Origin: Zelopaecilomyces penicillatus
Lineage: Eukaryota > Ascomycota > Sordariomycetes > Hypocreales > Pseudodiploosporaceae
Assembly (NCBI GenBank): GCA_005765155.1
Contig: VCCP01000006.1
Coordinates: forward strand, 1,376,501 to 1,440,500
DNA length: 64,000 bases
Reading direction: 5' to 3'
Numbering within the stretch: position 1 is the first letter of the stretch; every line of letters starts with the position of its first letter. Made by a program: the position numbers and the translations under genes. This document shows, one piece after another, positions 21,986 through 30,645 of this stretch. The notes under the pieces were generated by a model that did no database searches, was not told the DNA's origin, and worked only from the letters and a program-made list of their open reading frames with translations.

Positions 21986-22996
21986 CTAGTCCAAAACATG
22001 CTGGCCATTTTCTATCCTCCCAAATTCGATGAGATGTTGCGCATAAGACTCGGCCGTAAATCTTAGTCTCCAATGAAGAGGCCGGTTAGGATTAATCTCT
22101 TTACACCCTGTACAATGGAATCCAAACTCCACCACCCGCGTCCATTTATCCAGCCATGGCACTTGAACAACCGCCGCAAACCGTAATTTCTCCATATATC
22201 CATAGGGCTGCCTGGGTGGAAAATACAGGCCGGTAAATGAGGATCCCTTTCCCTGTCGATCTAATGCTACAAGCCTATCCAAACTGGCTTGCAGCTTTTC
22301 CCTGTCCAGTGTGGTCACATGGTTTTCCATGGCCTCCAAGGTCCCGTGTAGTGCAATCCCAGCGCGTTGACATAATTCATAGTCGAATAGTTCTTCCATT
22401 GGGCTGGCTCCGCTCATTCTGGGCCAGTAGTTGCCAGGGATGAGCTCCATTCGAGGGAGCATTTCAATGTCTGTGTCTTCCAGTCCGAACTTATGACATG
22501 CTTGAATTCGAGACAGAGGCAGGTAATTGTTGTGATGTGATATACAGAAGTAGCACACCCGCTTGCAGGTGAGCAGGTAGAGATAACCACCAAAATCCCC
22601 ACATTCTTCGCAATAACAAGTGCAGAGTTTCTCGTATAATAGCTGGCATGTGATCCAGGGACTAGTCCCGATGGCTAGAATGCGGCGCAGCGCATTCGGC
22701 GCACACTGAAGAACGGCATTGTATTGGGGTAGTGATGCCACGAGTTGCCTGGCTCGCTGATTGACACGGCGGAAAGCTGTCAAGCTAAACAGATCTAGTT
22801 GCTCCAGTATCGACCAAAGTAGTTCGAGGGGGAGTTTATCAAGAGTGCCGGCATTCTTGGTGGGCGCTGGCCGTTTGTTGTCCGGTTGAGATGGCGGCAA
22901 GTTGGCCAGATTGTCATCTAGAGTGTTGTCATTGGATATTATTTGACGAAATATGAACGGTTGCAGTGGCTCAGGAGTCATTGCTGGTGCATCCAT
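21986..22996 (-). CDS. F-box protein with Cys-rich middle, 336 aa
   Basis: Single exon, ATG at 22996. An F-box-like motif lies at about residues 50-85 (LDKLPLELLWSILEQLDLFS, then LTAFRRVNQRARQLV), the Skp1-binding helix-turn of SCF ubiquitin ligases. It is followed by a cluster of cysteines and histidines (CTCYCEEC, LTCKRVCYFCISHH; about residues 147-177) that could bind zinc, a pattern common in fungal F-box proteins. The C-terminal part has another CxxC (FHCTGCKEIN). The presumed role is as a substrate receptor for SCF. The substrate is unknown. It is the first of three F-box genes plus one 2EXR gene within 7 kb. It shares only the general layout with the paralogous pair at 23545 and 27648. 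Confidence 0.82.
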   Translation of the reverse strand: MDAPAMTPEPLQPFIFRQIISNDNTLDDNLANLPPSQPDNKRPAPTKNAGTLDKLPLELLWSILEQLDLFSLTAFRRVNQRARQLVASLPQYNAVLQCAPNALRRILAIGTSPWITCQLLYEKLCTCYCEECGDFGGYLYLLTCKRVCYFCISHHNNYLPLSRIQACHKFGLEDTDIEMLPRMELIPGNYWPRMSGASPMEELFDYELCQRAGIALHGTLEAMENHVTTLDREKLQASLDRLVALDRQGKGSSFTGLYFPPRQPYGYMEKLRFAAVVQVPWLDKWTRVVEFGFHCTGCKEINPNRPLHWRLRFTAESYAQHLIEFGRIENGQHVLD

Positions 22997-23544
22997 CTTC
23001 TCTTAAATATAGATGTGTGGCGCTGATTTGCTAATGTGCTGGATGGGAACTGGCGATCGACTGGGCAAGGATTGAATACGCAAATGTTTTAAAACGGTGA
23101 TCAAATGGCACACAACTCTGTCTAGGCAATACCCAAATATATAAAAAACTGTAAAAAAGGTAATCTAGCAAAAAAGTAAAGTTTGGCTTTGCAGTGACAA
23201 AGCGAGAGTGGAGCTCCTCGAGCTGAGCTCTAAATCTGGGTGCTGTCTCGATAGAGCCGTACCGTTTGAACCCCTTAAAATGGGATCAAGGAAAGGATCT
23301 ATATTAATTTATGTTCATGATTGTCCGGGGCGAGAACCGTGTCAGTATGCTATAGGCAACTTTGACTCCTGGTGTGTCTCTTAGCTCATCTATTCTTCTG
23401 ATGCTTTAGACACATATTAATGATATTTTAAGTTTCACCATCCTAGAGTTTACTCTCGCTCCTGGGTAACCACCTGCATAATTCGCTTGCTACATAATGG
23501 CAACAACTGTTCCAGTCAATTGTTACTACCTATGCTAATTTTAA
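22997..23544. other. Intergenic between two minus-strand F-box genes
   Basis: AT-rich, with no supported gene. It should contain the promoter of the first F-box gene and the 3' flank of the second. Confidence 0.45.
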
Positions 23545-24540
23545 TCAACTTCTAAGTATAATTGAGAACATCTTTCCATACCAATGATCCATTGCCATGC
23601 CGTTAGGACAATATATATGGGGATCTTTCCTGATGTGCAAACTATCTTGGCCTGTCAGACATCGCCATTTCCAAGATTCAGATTTTCTCCCCCTTCCTAC
23701 GAGGTGGAAGCTGTAGAGGATGCGATCAGTTTTCCTCAGACGGTTGGGTTGTTTGCAGAAGTAATAATCAGTTGGACACAGGGTACAAGAGTAAAACCAG
23801 TCATTGAATAGGTTTTTTAGCTGCAGTAAAGTCCGGAGTCTCTGGTGCGGGCAAATGTAGTGTTCTAGTGATGAAACATGTTGCCAAGAGTTTTCCACGG
23901 TAGGAGCATGATTTAAAAGCATATGCTTCCCACGTATGACTAGCTTATTTTTGCGTATCCTCCCAGTGTATTCCGTCATCCATTCGGGCTCGCCCGGCGG
24001 CAAGCTTTCGATATATGTTACTATTCGGTTGAGGGTATCGAGAGGTAACCCAGCTGGGTTTCCATAAAGGTGGCGGTTCATAACCATCCGTACTTGATGG
24101 TGAAATAAATCAAAGTTTAAGATGAAGCTATCAGGTTTTGTACGATTGCGTGGACGTGCAACTTCTCCTTTGGCTGGGGACACCAGCTTTGCGACAAGAC
24201 GATCAGGACGACGAAGTTTTCCAGATATAGAGCAGAAATAGTACGATGCGCCCATATCACGTTCTAGTCGTTCGGCCATCAATCTTGGCCCAGGAACCCA
24301 AGTAGACCGTCTGCTTTTAAACAGCACATGCAGTGCTTTGCAGGATATCAAGAGGGCTGTGGCATCCACATTCAATAGCCTATCCGTTATGCACAATAAG
24401 ATCTCGACTGGTAAACCCAAGATAGGAGGTATACCGCCTAAGCACACTTGAGGTGATGTAGCCTGTTCGATTGCGTCTTCTTTTTTCCGTTGCAATAGAG
24501 CGAGATCACCGAAAGGGAATAGTTGAACTGTTGCTTCCAT
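23545..24540 (-). CDS. F-box protein, 331 aa (paralogue of 27648-28637)
   Basis: I chose the ATG at 24540 (MEATVQLFPFGDL). The frame is open up to 24705, but the extra 55 residues cross a 17-bp direct duplication and do not look family-like. The F-box motif is at about residues 40-72 (LGLPVEILLCITDRLL, then ALLISCKALHVLF). The protein aligns along its length with the gene at 27648-28637: V-MNRH-(L/F)YG-PAGLP-(L/I)(D/E)TLN, CP(T/S)DY, and an (F/Y)HL(V/L)G-GR------WKWR block are shared. There is no membrane segment. It is presumably an SCF substrate receptor of unknown target. The two paralogues lie in opposite orientation with the 2EXR and TENA genes between them, suggesting an inverted local duplication. 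Confidence 0.8.
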   Translation of the reverse strand: MEATVQLFPFGDLALLQRKKEDAIEQATSPQVCLGGIPPILGLPVEILLCITDRLLNVDATALLISCKALHVLFKSRRSTWVPGPRLMAERLERDMGASYYFCSISGKLRRPDRLVAKLVSPAKGEVARPRNRTKPDSFILNFDLFHHQVRMVMNRHLYGNPAGLPLDTLNRIVTYIESLPPGEPEWMTEYTGRIRKNKLVIRGKHMLLNHAPTVENSWQHVSSLEHYICPHQRLRTLLQLKNLFNDWFYSCTLCPTDYYFCKQPNRLRKTDRILYSFHLVGRGRKSESWKWRCLTGQDSLHIRKDPHIYCPNGMAMDHWYGKMFSIILRS

Positions 24541-24819
24541 CTGTCGTCCGACCGTGCAAAAGGAGCTGGAGGTGAATTGGATCCATTGATTGAGTGTTGC
24601 GAGGATTTTGAGTGTTGCGAGGATTGAAACACATGCTGCGTTTGTTGGAGTCCCCTTCGCCACCCTTAAACAAAGCAATGGTGGTCTTACATCCAGAATT
24701 AACAATCTGGGGTGGAGAATGCCCCTCGGAAGCTGGTGTATAGAAACGTTGTTCGCAAAACATAAGGTTTGGCTGCCCGCATATTAGATATTGGCGTCAA
24801 AAAAACACCTCCACTATCA

Positions 24820-25410
24820 TCAATATTCCCCGGTCAGCCCCATTGTCTCCAACACATTCATTTTCATATCTAGCTCATATCCATCCACTACCTGCCCCGA
24901 CTCTGGATCAATGAACCGTATGTTTTTCTTCGGACACGGCCATTGGAGATATTTCCAGGCGGGCTGCCATGACAGCGTATCACCAGGCTGACATACAATG
25001 TCAAGATCCTCGAGGAGACTAAACTCTTGCAATCCTTTCGATTGAATGTGGAAAAAGTCTCGGCTATCGCCTCCCTCAAACTTGAGGCGGCGGATGTTTA
25101 TGCGCTCCGCTCTGATGATTTTAAAATCGGCCCGGCCAATCGAGATCATGTCCATCTCAAAATTGACCCAAAGATGGCGCGGCTCAAAGCCAAACGAAAA
25201 GGCACGTTCGTACAGCCCCAGGTTTCTGGCTTCGTAGCAGACATGCAATATTGCTGGTACTGGCGTAGACGAAGTTGCATGTAAAATGGCGCCCCATGTC
25301 TTCTTCTCTCGCTTGAAGCCGATCTCGACTGTGCGAGGCTCGACGGTTATCTCCCAGATCCGAGTTCGGATCTCAAATGGGAGACGAGTGAACGGATGAA
25401 AGGTTGCCAT
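24820..25410 (-). CDS. 2EXR-domain (F-box-like) protein, 196 aa
   Basis: ATG at 25410 (MATFHPFTRLPFEIRTRIWE). An in-frame ATG at 25455 would add 15 residues. The start just before the domain is the usual arrangement, so I prefer 25410. The N-terminal ~100 residues match the fungal 2EXR family: FTRLPFEIRTRIWEITVEPR, a following beta strand with basic residues, AILHVCYEARNLGL, and a conserved F-x-x-DMISI segment. The family is large and expanded in filamentous ascomycetes. It resembles F-box proteins at the N-terminus, but the biochemical role is not established. Its length is on the short side for the family. It sits between F-box genes. Confidence 0.8.
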   Translation of the reverse strand: MATFHPFTRLPFEIRTRIWEITVEPRTVEIGFKREKKTWGAILHATSSTPVPAILHVCYEARNLGLYERAFSFGFEPRHLWVNFEMDMISIGRADFKIIRAERINIRRLKFEGGDSRDFFHIQSKGLQEFSLLEDLDIVCQPGDTLSWQPAWKYLQWPCPKKNIRFIDPESGQVVDGYELDMKMNVLETMGLTGEY

Positions 25411-26322
25411 GAGAGGCTGGTGAAATGTGTGGCTCTGGATTTGCGGCGGAATCAATCACTATTTAAATTTTTTTAATGCGGCGTCCAGCCTCTGTGGGAT
25501 ATGAGGCTCGGCAAACGTTAAAATTGTGTGAAAGTGGGAGAAAGGGGGAAGTTTGCTGTTTGACAGCCTTTTATCAAGATAGTGTTCAATGACCGATTGA
25601 CAGTTTGCCGTGGCGTTGTGGCGCTGCGCCGGTGCGGCCTCCAATGCTTGGGTCTAAAAAGGTGCCAGCAACACACCCAGTTCTTTGTCGAAACTCTCCT
25701 AGTTTTGAGAGTCGCAATACTGGCTATCGGCCGATGATCCATCCGTATGTTGTCGAGAAAAGTGGCGATGCGAAAGGTGCAATTTAAATGGATAAGTCAG
25801 CTTTTGGCTTTGCTGCTTTGCACTGAGACCCCAGATACGCTAGGCCGCTCACAGCTACTAGTTGCAACGGCCGTTTTTCCTAGCTAGCAATGGAAATATG
25901 CTAAGGATTTATGTCGATTTCCGAGACTTCTTTGTTGGCTTCGTATCATGAACAACAACAGCGCTATTCTCGAAATTTGCAATTTCCACATCGCCTTTCC
26001 AAGCGTAAAGCATTTGTACTCTGAATGCGCAGTGTCAAACAATGGAAGTCGGCACATTTATCAGAGGCATACAGTTTTCCCCACGTGATGGCAGTGGGAG
26101 GAGATAACAATCAGCCGATATGGGTGTCAACTTGTCGGGTTACAGACAGCGATGGAAAGGGCATTGGCACTGCAGCACCTTACCCATATATCGGCGAGAA
26201 GGATCCATGAGCAATTTCACCCTTTCATGTTAAGAGTACCCGACAGGCTGTAGCTTGACTGACCTGTATATCATCGCCAACCCTCAAAAACGCCAGCATT
26301 GCAGTTTTGCAGTCTTGCAGAC
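25411..26322. other. Divergent promoter region
   Basis: About 0.9 kb between the 2EXR gene (-) and the TENA/THI-4 gene (+). No gene is supported. Confidence 0.5.
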
Positions 26323-27111
26323 ATGCCTAAATACTCTCTCACACAGGAACTCGTTGCCTCAAACAGCGACGCCTTCAAGGCCGCCACTCAATCCGAATTC
26401 CTCACCAGGGCTGCTCAAGGACGAGTGCCTAAACATGTTTTTGGCCAATGGCTTGCCAACGACAGACTCTATATCCACGGCTACATACGAGGTGTCGGTC
26501 GTCTCCTGAGCTTTCTCCAGCTTCCAGAGGTGGTCCCTGCAGTACCAGCCGACAGACAAAAGTTCATCAACACTCGGCTTCTCAACTGGCTTATTGATGC
26601 ACTGGTTGGCATCCGCCGTGAGGAGAACTTCTTCGTCGACACGGCCTCTCGCTACGGTATCAATGTCAACCTCCCCACCGACCCAGATACTGACAGCGTT
26701 CGTCCCGATGCCAAGCTCGATGGCCTTCGGAAATTCGAGGCACTCTTTGACGGCCTAGAGCCAGGCTCGACTGATGTCCTGCCTTGGCTAGAATGCGCCA
26801 TCGTGTTCTGGGGCACAGAGAAATGCTACATGGAAGCTTGGTCTGGTGCAAGGGACCAGTTGACTCCTGCGGATGGTGTGGACAACAGCGATGCCGATGG
26901 AGGAGCACTGAGGCAAGAGTTCATTCCCAACTGGAGCAGCAAGGAGTTTACGGCGTTTGTGGATGAACTTGGTGAGGTTATTGATCTTGCGGTTGTCGAA
27001 CATGTCGAACGTTTGGGCGAAACGGCACTAAACGACATATTTGAGAGGGCCTTGGTAAAGTGGCGGGAACTCCTGGCTGCGGAGATGGCCTTCTGGCCAG
27101 TCATGGAATGA
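26323..27111 (+). CDS. TENA/THI-4 domain protein, 262 aa
   Basis: Single exon. The ATG at 26323 (MPKYSLTQELVASNS) is preferred over the ATG at 26299, because the former matches the usual family start. The first ~130 residues carry the TENA/THI-4 heme-oxygenase-like helical bundle pattern: FLTRAAQGRVPKHVFGQWLA, LYIHGYIRGVGRLL, and INTRLLNWLIDALVGIRREE. The C-terminal WSSKEFTAFVDELGEVIDL and the closing amphipathic helix, ending in FWPVME, complete the fold. Classical TenA enzymes salvage thiamine pyrimidine. This fungal branch lacks assigned activity, and I did not find the usual catalytic cysteine in the expected context. It lies between the F-box paralogues. No relation to the amino-sugar genes is evident. 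Confidence 0.85.
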   Translation: MPKYSLTQELVASNSDAFKAATQSEFLTRAAQGRVPKHVFGQWLANDRLYIHGYIRGVGRLLSFLQLPEVVPAVPADRQKFINTRLLNWLIDALVGIRREENFFVDTASRYGINVNLPTDPDTDSVRPDAKLDGLRKFEALFDGLEPGSTDVLPWLECAIVFWGTEKCYMEAWSGARDQLTPADGVDNSDADGGALRQEFIPNWSSKEFTAFVDELGEVIDLAVVEHVERLGETALNDIFERALVKWRELLAAEMAFWPVME

Positions 27112-27647
27112 TGAAATGGTTGCTAATTGCATATTCATGAATTCGATGCTATTGAATTGGCTGTTTACAAACCAAGATTATTCTGACACTCTCATCGGGA
27201 AGAGAAAGCATATTTCTCCACATTTTTAAGACGGAAGACTTTTCATCAACTCTACTTATTCTGCAAGCAAACAATTATCATGGCAAACCTAGTGTCAGAG
27301 CCAGCCAAGCCAGACAAGCCATTTGCGCTCTGAGAGAGTATACCAAGAGCAGATCTTAGGTACTCGCAAATGTGTTGCCTATTCATACAACACTGCTGTT
27401 GCTGGTGTAATCAATAGGTATAATTGCTGCCATTATTGGTGACATAATTATGGAAATGGATTTGGCGAACATGTCTTGTCATCAGTCGGAAATAGGGTCG
27501 ACGGCAAGGCGCAACGGTACTCAAATTTGCAACCACAGACCTAAACTCAAACTCAAAGTTATAGCCATATATAAAGACGACGACATCAATTCCTGGAAAC
27601 AGAACATTCAAAATTCTTTTCTTGCTGTCTAACACTACAAAGATATC
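27112..27647. other. Intergenic between TENA and F-box genes
   Basis: Short promoter/3' UTR region. No gene is supported. Confidence 0.5.
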
Positions 27648-28637
27648 ATGGAGAAACTTGTTAAATTTATTCGCGGCATTGTCTGCAAAGCACCGCTGCA
27701 GCCGGTTCCTTCTCGCCAGCCGCACAATGCCTTCATTTTACAAATGCCTGTAGAGCTTTTCTACTGTATATCCGACCATCTCTCCGGCCCTGATCATGTG
27801 TCTCTGTCCATGACCTGCAAAAGTCTCGAGTTTGTGCTTGGGCACACCCGAAAAGCGAAGCTTTCGGAAGAACACTCAGATCTGGTTCTGTCTCGCCTTG
27901 AACAAGATGCTGCGACCACACACTTTCTCTGCACTCGATGCCGTCGGCTCCACGAAGCTCAGCCTTCATTTGTTCGTAAGCCGTGTACTTCACGGTGGAG
28001 CTTCATGAACATTCCATGCCTGAATATGGGATTCGCGCCGATTTCAACATCATCCTTTTCTATCGGCTACCATCTGGTGCGGCAAGTCATGAACCGCCAT
28101 TTCTACGGAGCGCCAGCTGGGTTGCCTATTGAGACGCTGAACGTATCCGTCAGGCATAATGCTTTCACGCTGCCGACGCATCTCCAGTGGAAGTCAAAGT
28201 TTACTGCCAGTATTATTCGGGACGAATTAGTTCTCTGCGGCACACACAAACTTTCGACACCCACTTATAGTATGGAGCCATTTTGGGATTATGTCAACGA
28301 ACATCGACTCAACATTTGCTCACATCTAAAGACTCATGGTCGTTACTCGGAATTACATCACATAGGTACCGGCTGCTGCTTCTTATGCCCAAGCGACTAC
28401 GTTTCCTCGATAAACATAATCGCGAAAGGCAGGATTCATTTGACAATAAACACCTATCACCTTTTGGGAGATGGGAGACATCATATGGATTGGAAGTGGC
28501 GGGCTCTGGTAGGCGCACCAGAAAGGACATCCGAAGAACCTGCGCATCAGGACGTGGCTTCTAGAGACTTCATTAAATACCCGTCTGGATATATACGGGA
28601 TCTTTGGTCGTCCAATTCCCGCTTTTCGATTGACTGA
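27648..28637 (+). CDS. F-box protein, 329 aa (paralogue of 23545-24540)
   Basis: Single exon, ATG at 27648, TGA at 28635-28637. The F-box motif is at about residues 33-65 (LQMPVELFYCISDHLS, then VSLSMTCKSLEFVL). A CTRCRRLHE element follows, as does a central block (VRQVMNRHFYGAPAGLPIET) matching the minus-strand gene at 23545-24540. The CPSDY and WKWR regions also match. It is presumably an SCF ubiquitin-ligase receptor, substrate unknown. Between the two paralogues the flanks are not alike, so the duplication is old or only the coding parts are under selection. Confidence 0.82.
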   Translation: MEKLVKFIRGIVCKAPLQPVPSRQPHNAFILQMPVELFYCISDHLSGPDHVSLSMTCKSLEFVLGHTRKAKLSEEHSDLVLSRLEQDAATTHFLCTRCRRLHEAQPSFVRKPCTSRWSFMNIPCLNMGFAPISTSSFSIGYHLVRQVMNRHFYGAPAGLPIETLNVSVRHNAFTLPTHLQWKSKFTASIIRDELVLCGTHKLSTPTYSMEPFWDYVNEHRLNICSHLKTHGRYSELHHIGTGCCFLCPSDYVSSINIIAKGRIHLTINTYHLLGDGRHHMDWKWRALVGAPERTSEEPAHQDVASRDFIKYPSGYIRDLWSSNSRFSID

Positions 28638-29183
28638 TTAGATTGGTACAGCTTTGTATGTAGACTATAATTGACAAAACATACATGTGGCAAGCTAGGG
28701 TGTGGAAATCAAGTATGACGTGTTTCATTCGAGTCCGTTTGATGTAATTAGCCATTTTTTTTTAACTTATTGTAGTCCAAGGTTAGGGGATGTGAAGAGA
28801 TGATAGTGTTTATTACGAGCAATCTCTAGCAATCTCTAGCAATATTACCATATGCGATGAAATGAGACTTTTGAGTTAATTGCGAACTAGAAAGCAGACA
28901 CAATGGAGAACCTAGTTATCACTAACAATTTGTGAGGCAATTCATTTCCACTCGGTTAATCAGTTGCCAAACGTCACATCGTGATGAGTTTGGCGGGGCT
29001 ACCGTTTGCCCCTCACCCTAGCTGTCCGGAGATGCTGTTGAGCCGGAGTTGATACAACTGCGGTTCCTTCCGATCTCCACTACTTATTACCACCTACCTA
29101 CTTACTTACAATCCTTCAGCTACCTTTTCCGAAAAACTACTAATTTAAACCTCAATTCATCAAGTCTGCTGATTTGAAACAAA
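28638..29183. other. Intergenic, promoter of the WecD-like gene
   Basis: No gene. It contains the short repeat at 28819-28850 and, nearer the WecD-like ATG, the CCTACCTACTTACTTAC pyrimidine-rich leader. Confidence 0.5.
28819..28850 (-). repeat. 10-bp tandem repeat GCTAGAGATT (inverted orientation)
   Basis: AATCTCTAGC occurs twice in tandem plus a partial unit. On the minus strand this is GCTAGAGATT, one base from the GCTAGATATT unit seen at 21602-21661 and 55591-55648. Confidence 0.7.
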
Positions 29184-29930
29184 ATGGCACACCTAAAGCA
29201 CCTCACTTTTGACAGCAACCTTTTCGGACGAAAAGTTGGCATGCTTGAAGGTCTGGAGGACAACAACAGCGAATTACCACCAGCGACGCAATTACCTTTC
29301 AAAGACTTTGACTTGGTTCAAGCTAAAGTGTCTGCTGGGAACACTAGCATAATTGATGGGCTTGGCGATTTGGGTTTCCACGTCTGCGAAGGAGAGATTG
29401 ACTTTGAGTATCGTCTGGGTCCTCCCACCAAAGATGCAACTCCTTCACCTGCTTCCGCTCTTCAATCCACGTTTTCCACTCGTCTTGCCGAGATTAAAGA
29501 TATTCCTGCAGCTGGGCAACTCGCAGCTGCCGCCTTCCGAGGACAAACACGGTTCAGAAAGCCGTGGTTCAGCGATCAAGAGACAGACTTGATGTATACG
29601 ACGTGGATAACCAACGCTGTTCGGGGCGAGTTTGATGACGTATGCTTGCTGGTTGAGAATGCAGAGGGCGAGATGGCTGGGTTGGTAACGCTTCGAGCGG
29701 CAGATTCGTCGCTGGTTAGGATTGGATTGCTCGCTGTGAGAGAGGCGTCGAGGAAGATGGGCTTGGGTGGGTATCTTGTTGATGTGGCCAAGGAGTGGAC
29801 AGTGAAGCAGGGTAGGTCGAATTTGAAGGCAGCTACGCAGATTCGCAACATTGATGCAATGAGGATGTACACGAGAACGGGGGCGATTCCTGTTGATACG
29901 TCATACTGGCTGTACAGAGTACACGGTTGA
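29184..29930 (+). CDS. wecD-like: WecD-like GNAT N-acetyltransferase (4-amino-sugar nucleotide), 248 aa
   Basis: Single exon. The protein matches the bacterial WecD family (dTDP-4-amino-4,6-dideoxygalactose N-acetyltransferase) across its length: LTFDSNLFG (7-15), VQAKVSAGNTS (45-55), GFHVCEGEIDF (64-74), FRKPWF (124-129), WITNAVRGEFDD (141-152) and TSYWLYR (239-245). The GNAT acetyl-CoA loop is at 186-196 (REASRKMGLGG). Tyr229 aligns with the tyrosine that I recall as the proposed general acid of the E. coli enzyme. The known family reaction uses acetyl-CoA and a 4-amino sugar nucleotide. Length is close to bacterial WecD plus small insertions. No intron and no targeting signal. It lies 8.3 kb before the ArnA/ArnB pair, with only the helicase gene between. 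The bacterial relatives are much closer than any fungal family I can name, so transfer from bacteria is inferred. The true substrate is unproven. Confidence 0.85.
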   Translation: MAHLKHLTFDSNLFGRKVGMLEGLEDNNSELPPATQLPFKDFDLVQAKVSAGNTSIIDGLGDLGFHVCEGEIDFEYRLGPPTKDATPSPASALQSTFSTRLAEIKDIPAAGQLAAAAFRGQTRFRKPWFSDQETDLMYTTWITNAVRGEFDDVCLLVENAEGEMAGLVTLRAADSSLVRIGLLAVREASRKMGLGGYLVDVAKEWTVKQGRSNLKAATQIRNIDAMRMYTRTGAIPVDTSYWLYRVHG

Positions 29931-30645
29931 AAACTGGCATGTACATTAGACGGAACAATGAATCTACTTGACTCATCCAATACATCTCCAGCTACTCTGC
30001 ATGTCACCCAACCGAACCCAACCCGCACTGCCATATAAGAAAGAGGGGCCATTCCCATCTTCATAGTCTAATGCGTAGATATCAAGCACACAAAGGTATT
30101 TCATTTGTTGGAGCGACCCTTGCTCGTGGGGTTTCATCAGGTGGCTTGCTTGGGCGGCTATATCCCATCAACTCGCAACAACAGAATTGAGGAAGGATTC
30201 CTGCCAGCCAATATGTTTTCCTCGCCTCACTCTCTGCGGCAGCTGCAGAAGCGACCGCAAACAAATCTGCCTAGCCAAGTATGAAATGAATGCTGCTGCC
30301 ATGTGTGGCTGTAACTGGTTGTTGGTTATGCAGGAGGCCCATGTCTCGATGTATAAATGTAAAAAGGGCCACTGAGCCCCTCTCGCAGTTGCTTGCGGTT
30401 GGTGTTGTTGGCCACAAATGCCGGCCAGCTGGTACGGCTGCCTGACTGCATCGCCACCTGTGTCACTCTGATAAAAAGGGCAGAGACTAGAGCTATTTAC
30501 TCTAATCCAGAAAAAAAATATCATTCTGAATTTTATCTCCTCTTTTTACTACAAGCTCCCGAAACAGCTGCCATTTATCATCCAGCGAGAAGAAGGCGTT
30601 TGCAAGACCCGTGTTGATTAGATTGTTGTCAATTACAACAGAGAT
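29931..30645. other. Intergenic between WecD-like and helicase genes
   Basis: No gene seen. The last ~200 bases hold the helicase leader, with its start ATG at 30646 in an 8-nt coding exon. Confidence 0.5.

Noticed and set aside
24541..24705. 55-residue N-terminal extension of the F-box gene
   Set aside because: Crosses a 17-bp direct duplication near 24591-24628 and does not look family-like. The ATG at 24540 fits better.
26323..27111. TENA/THI-4 gene as part of the amino-sugar pathway
   Set aside because: No catalytic link to nucleotide sugars, and it sits within the F-box block. Proximity alone is not support.
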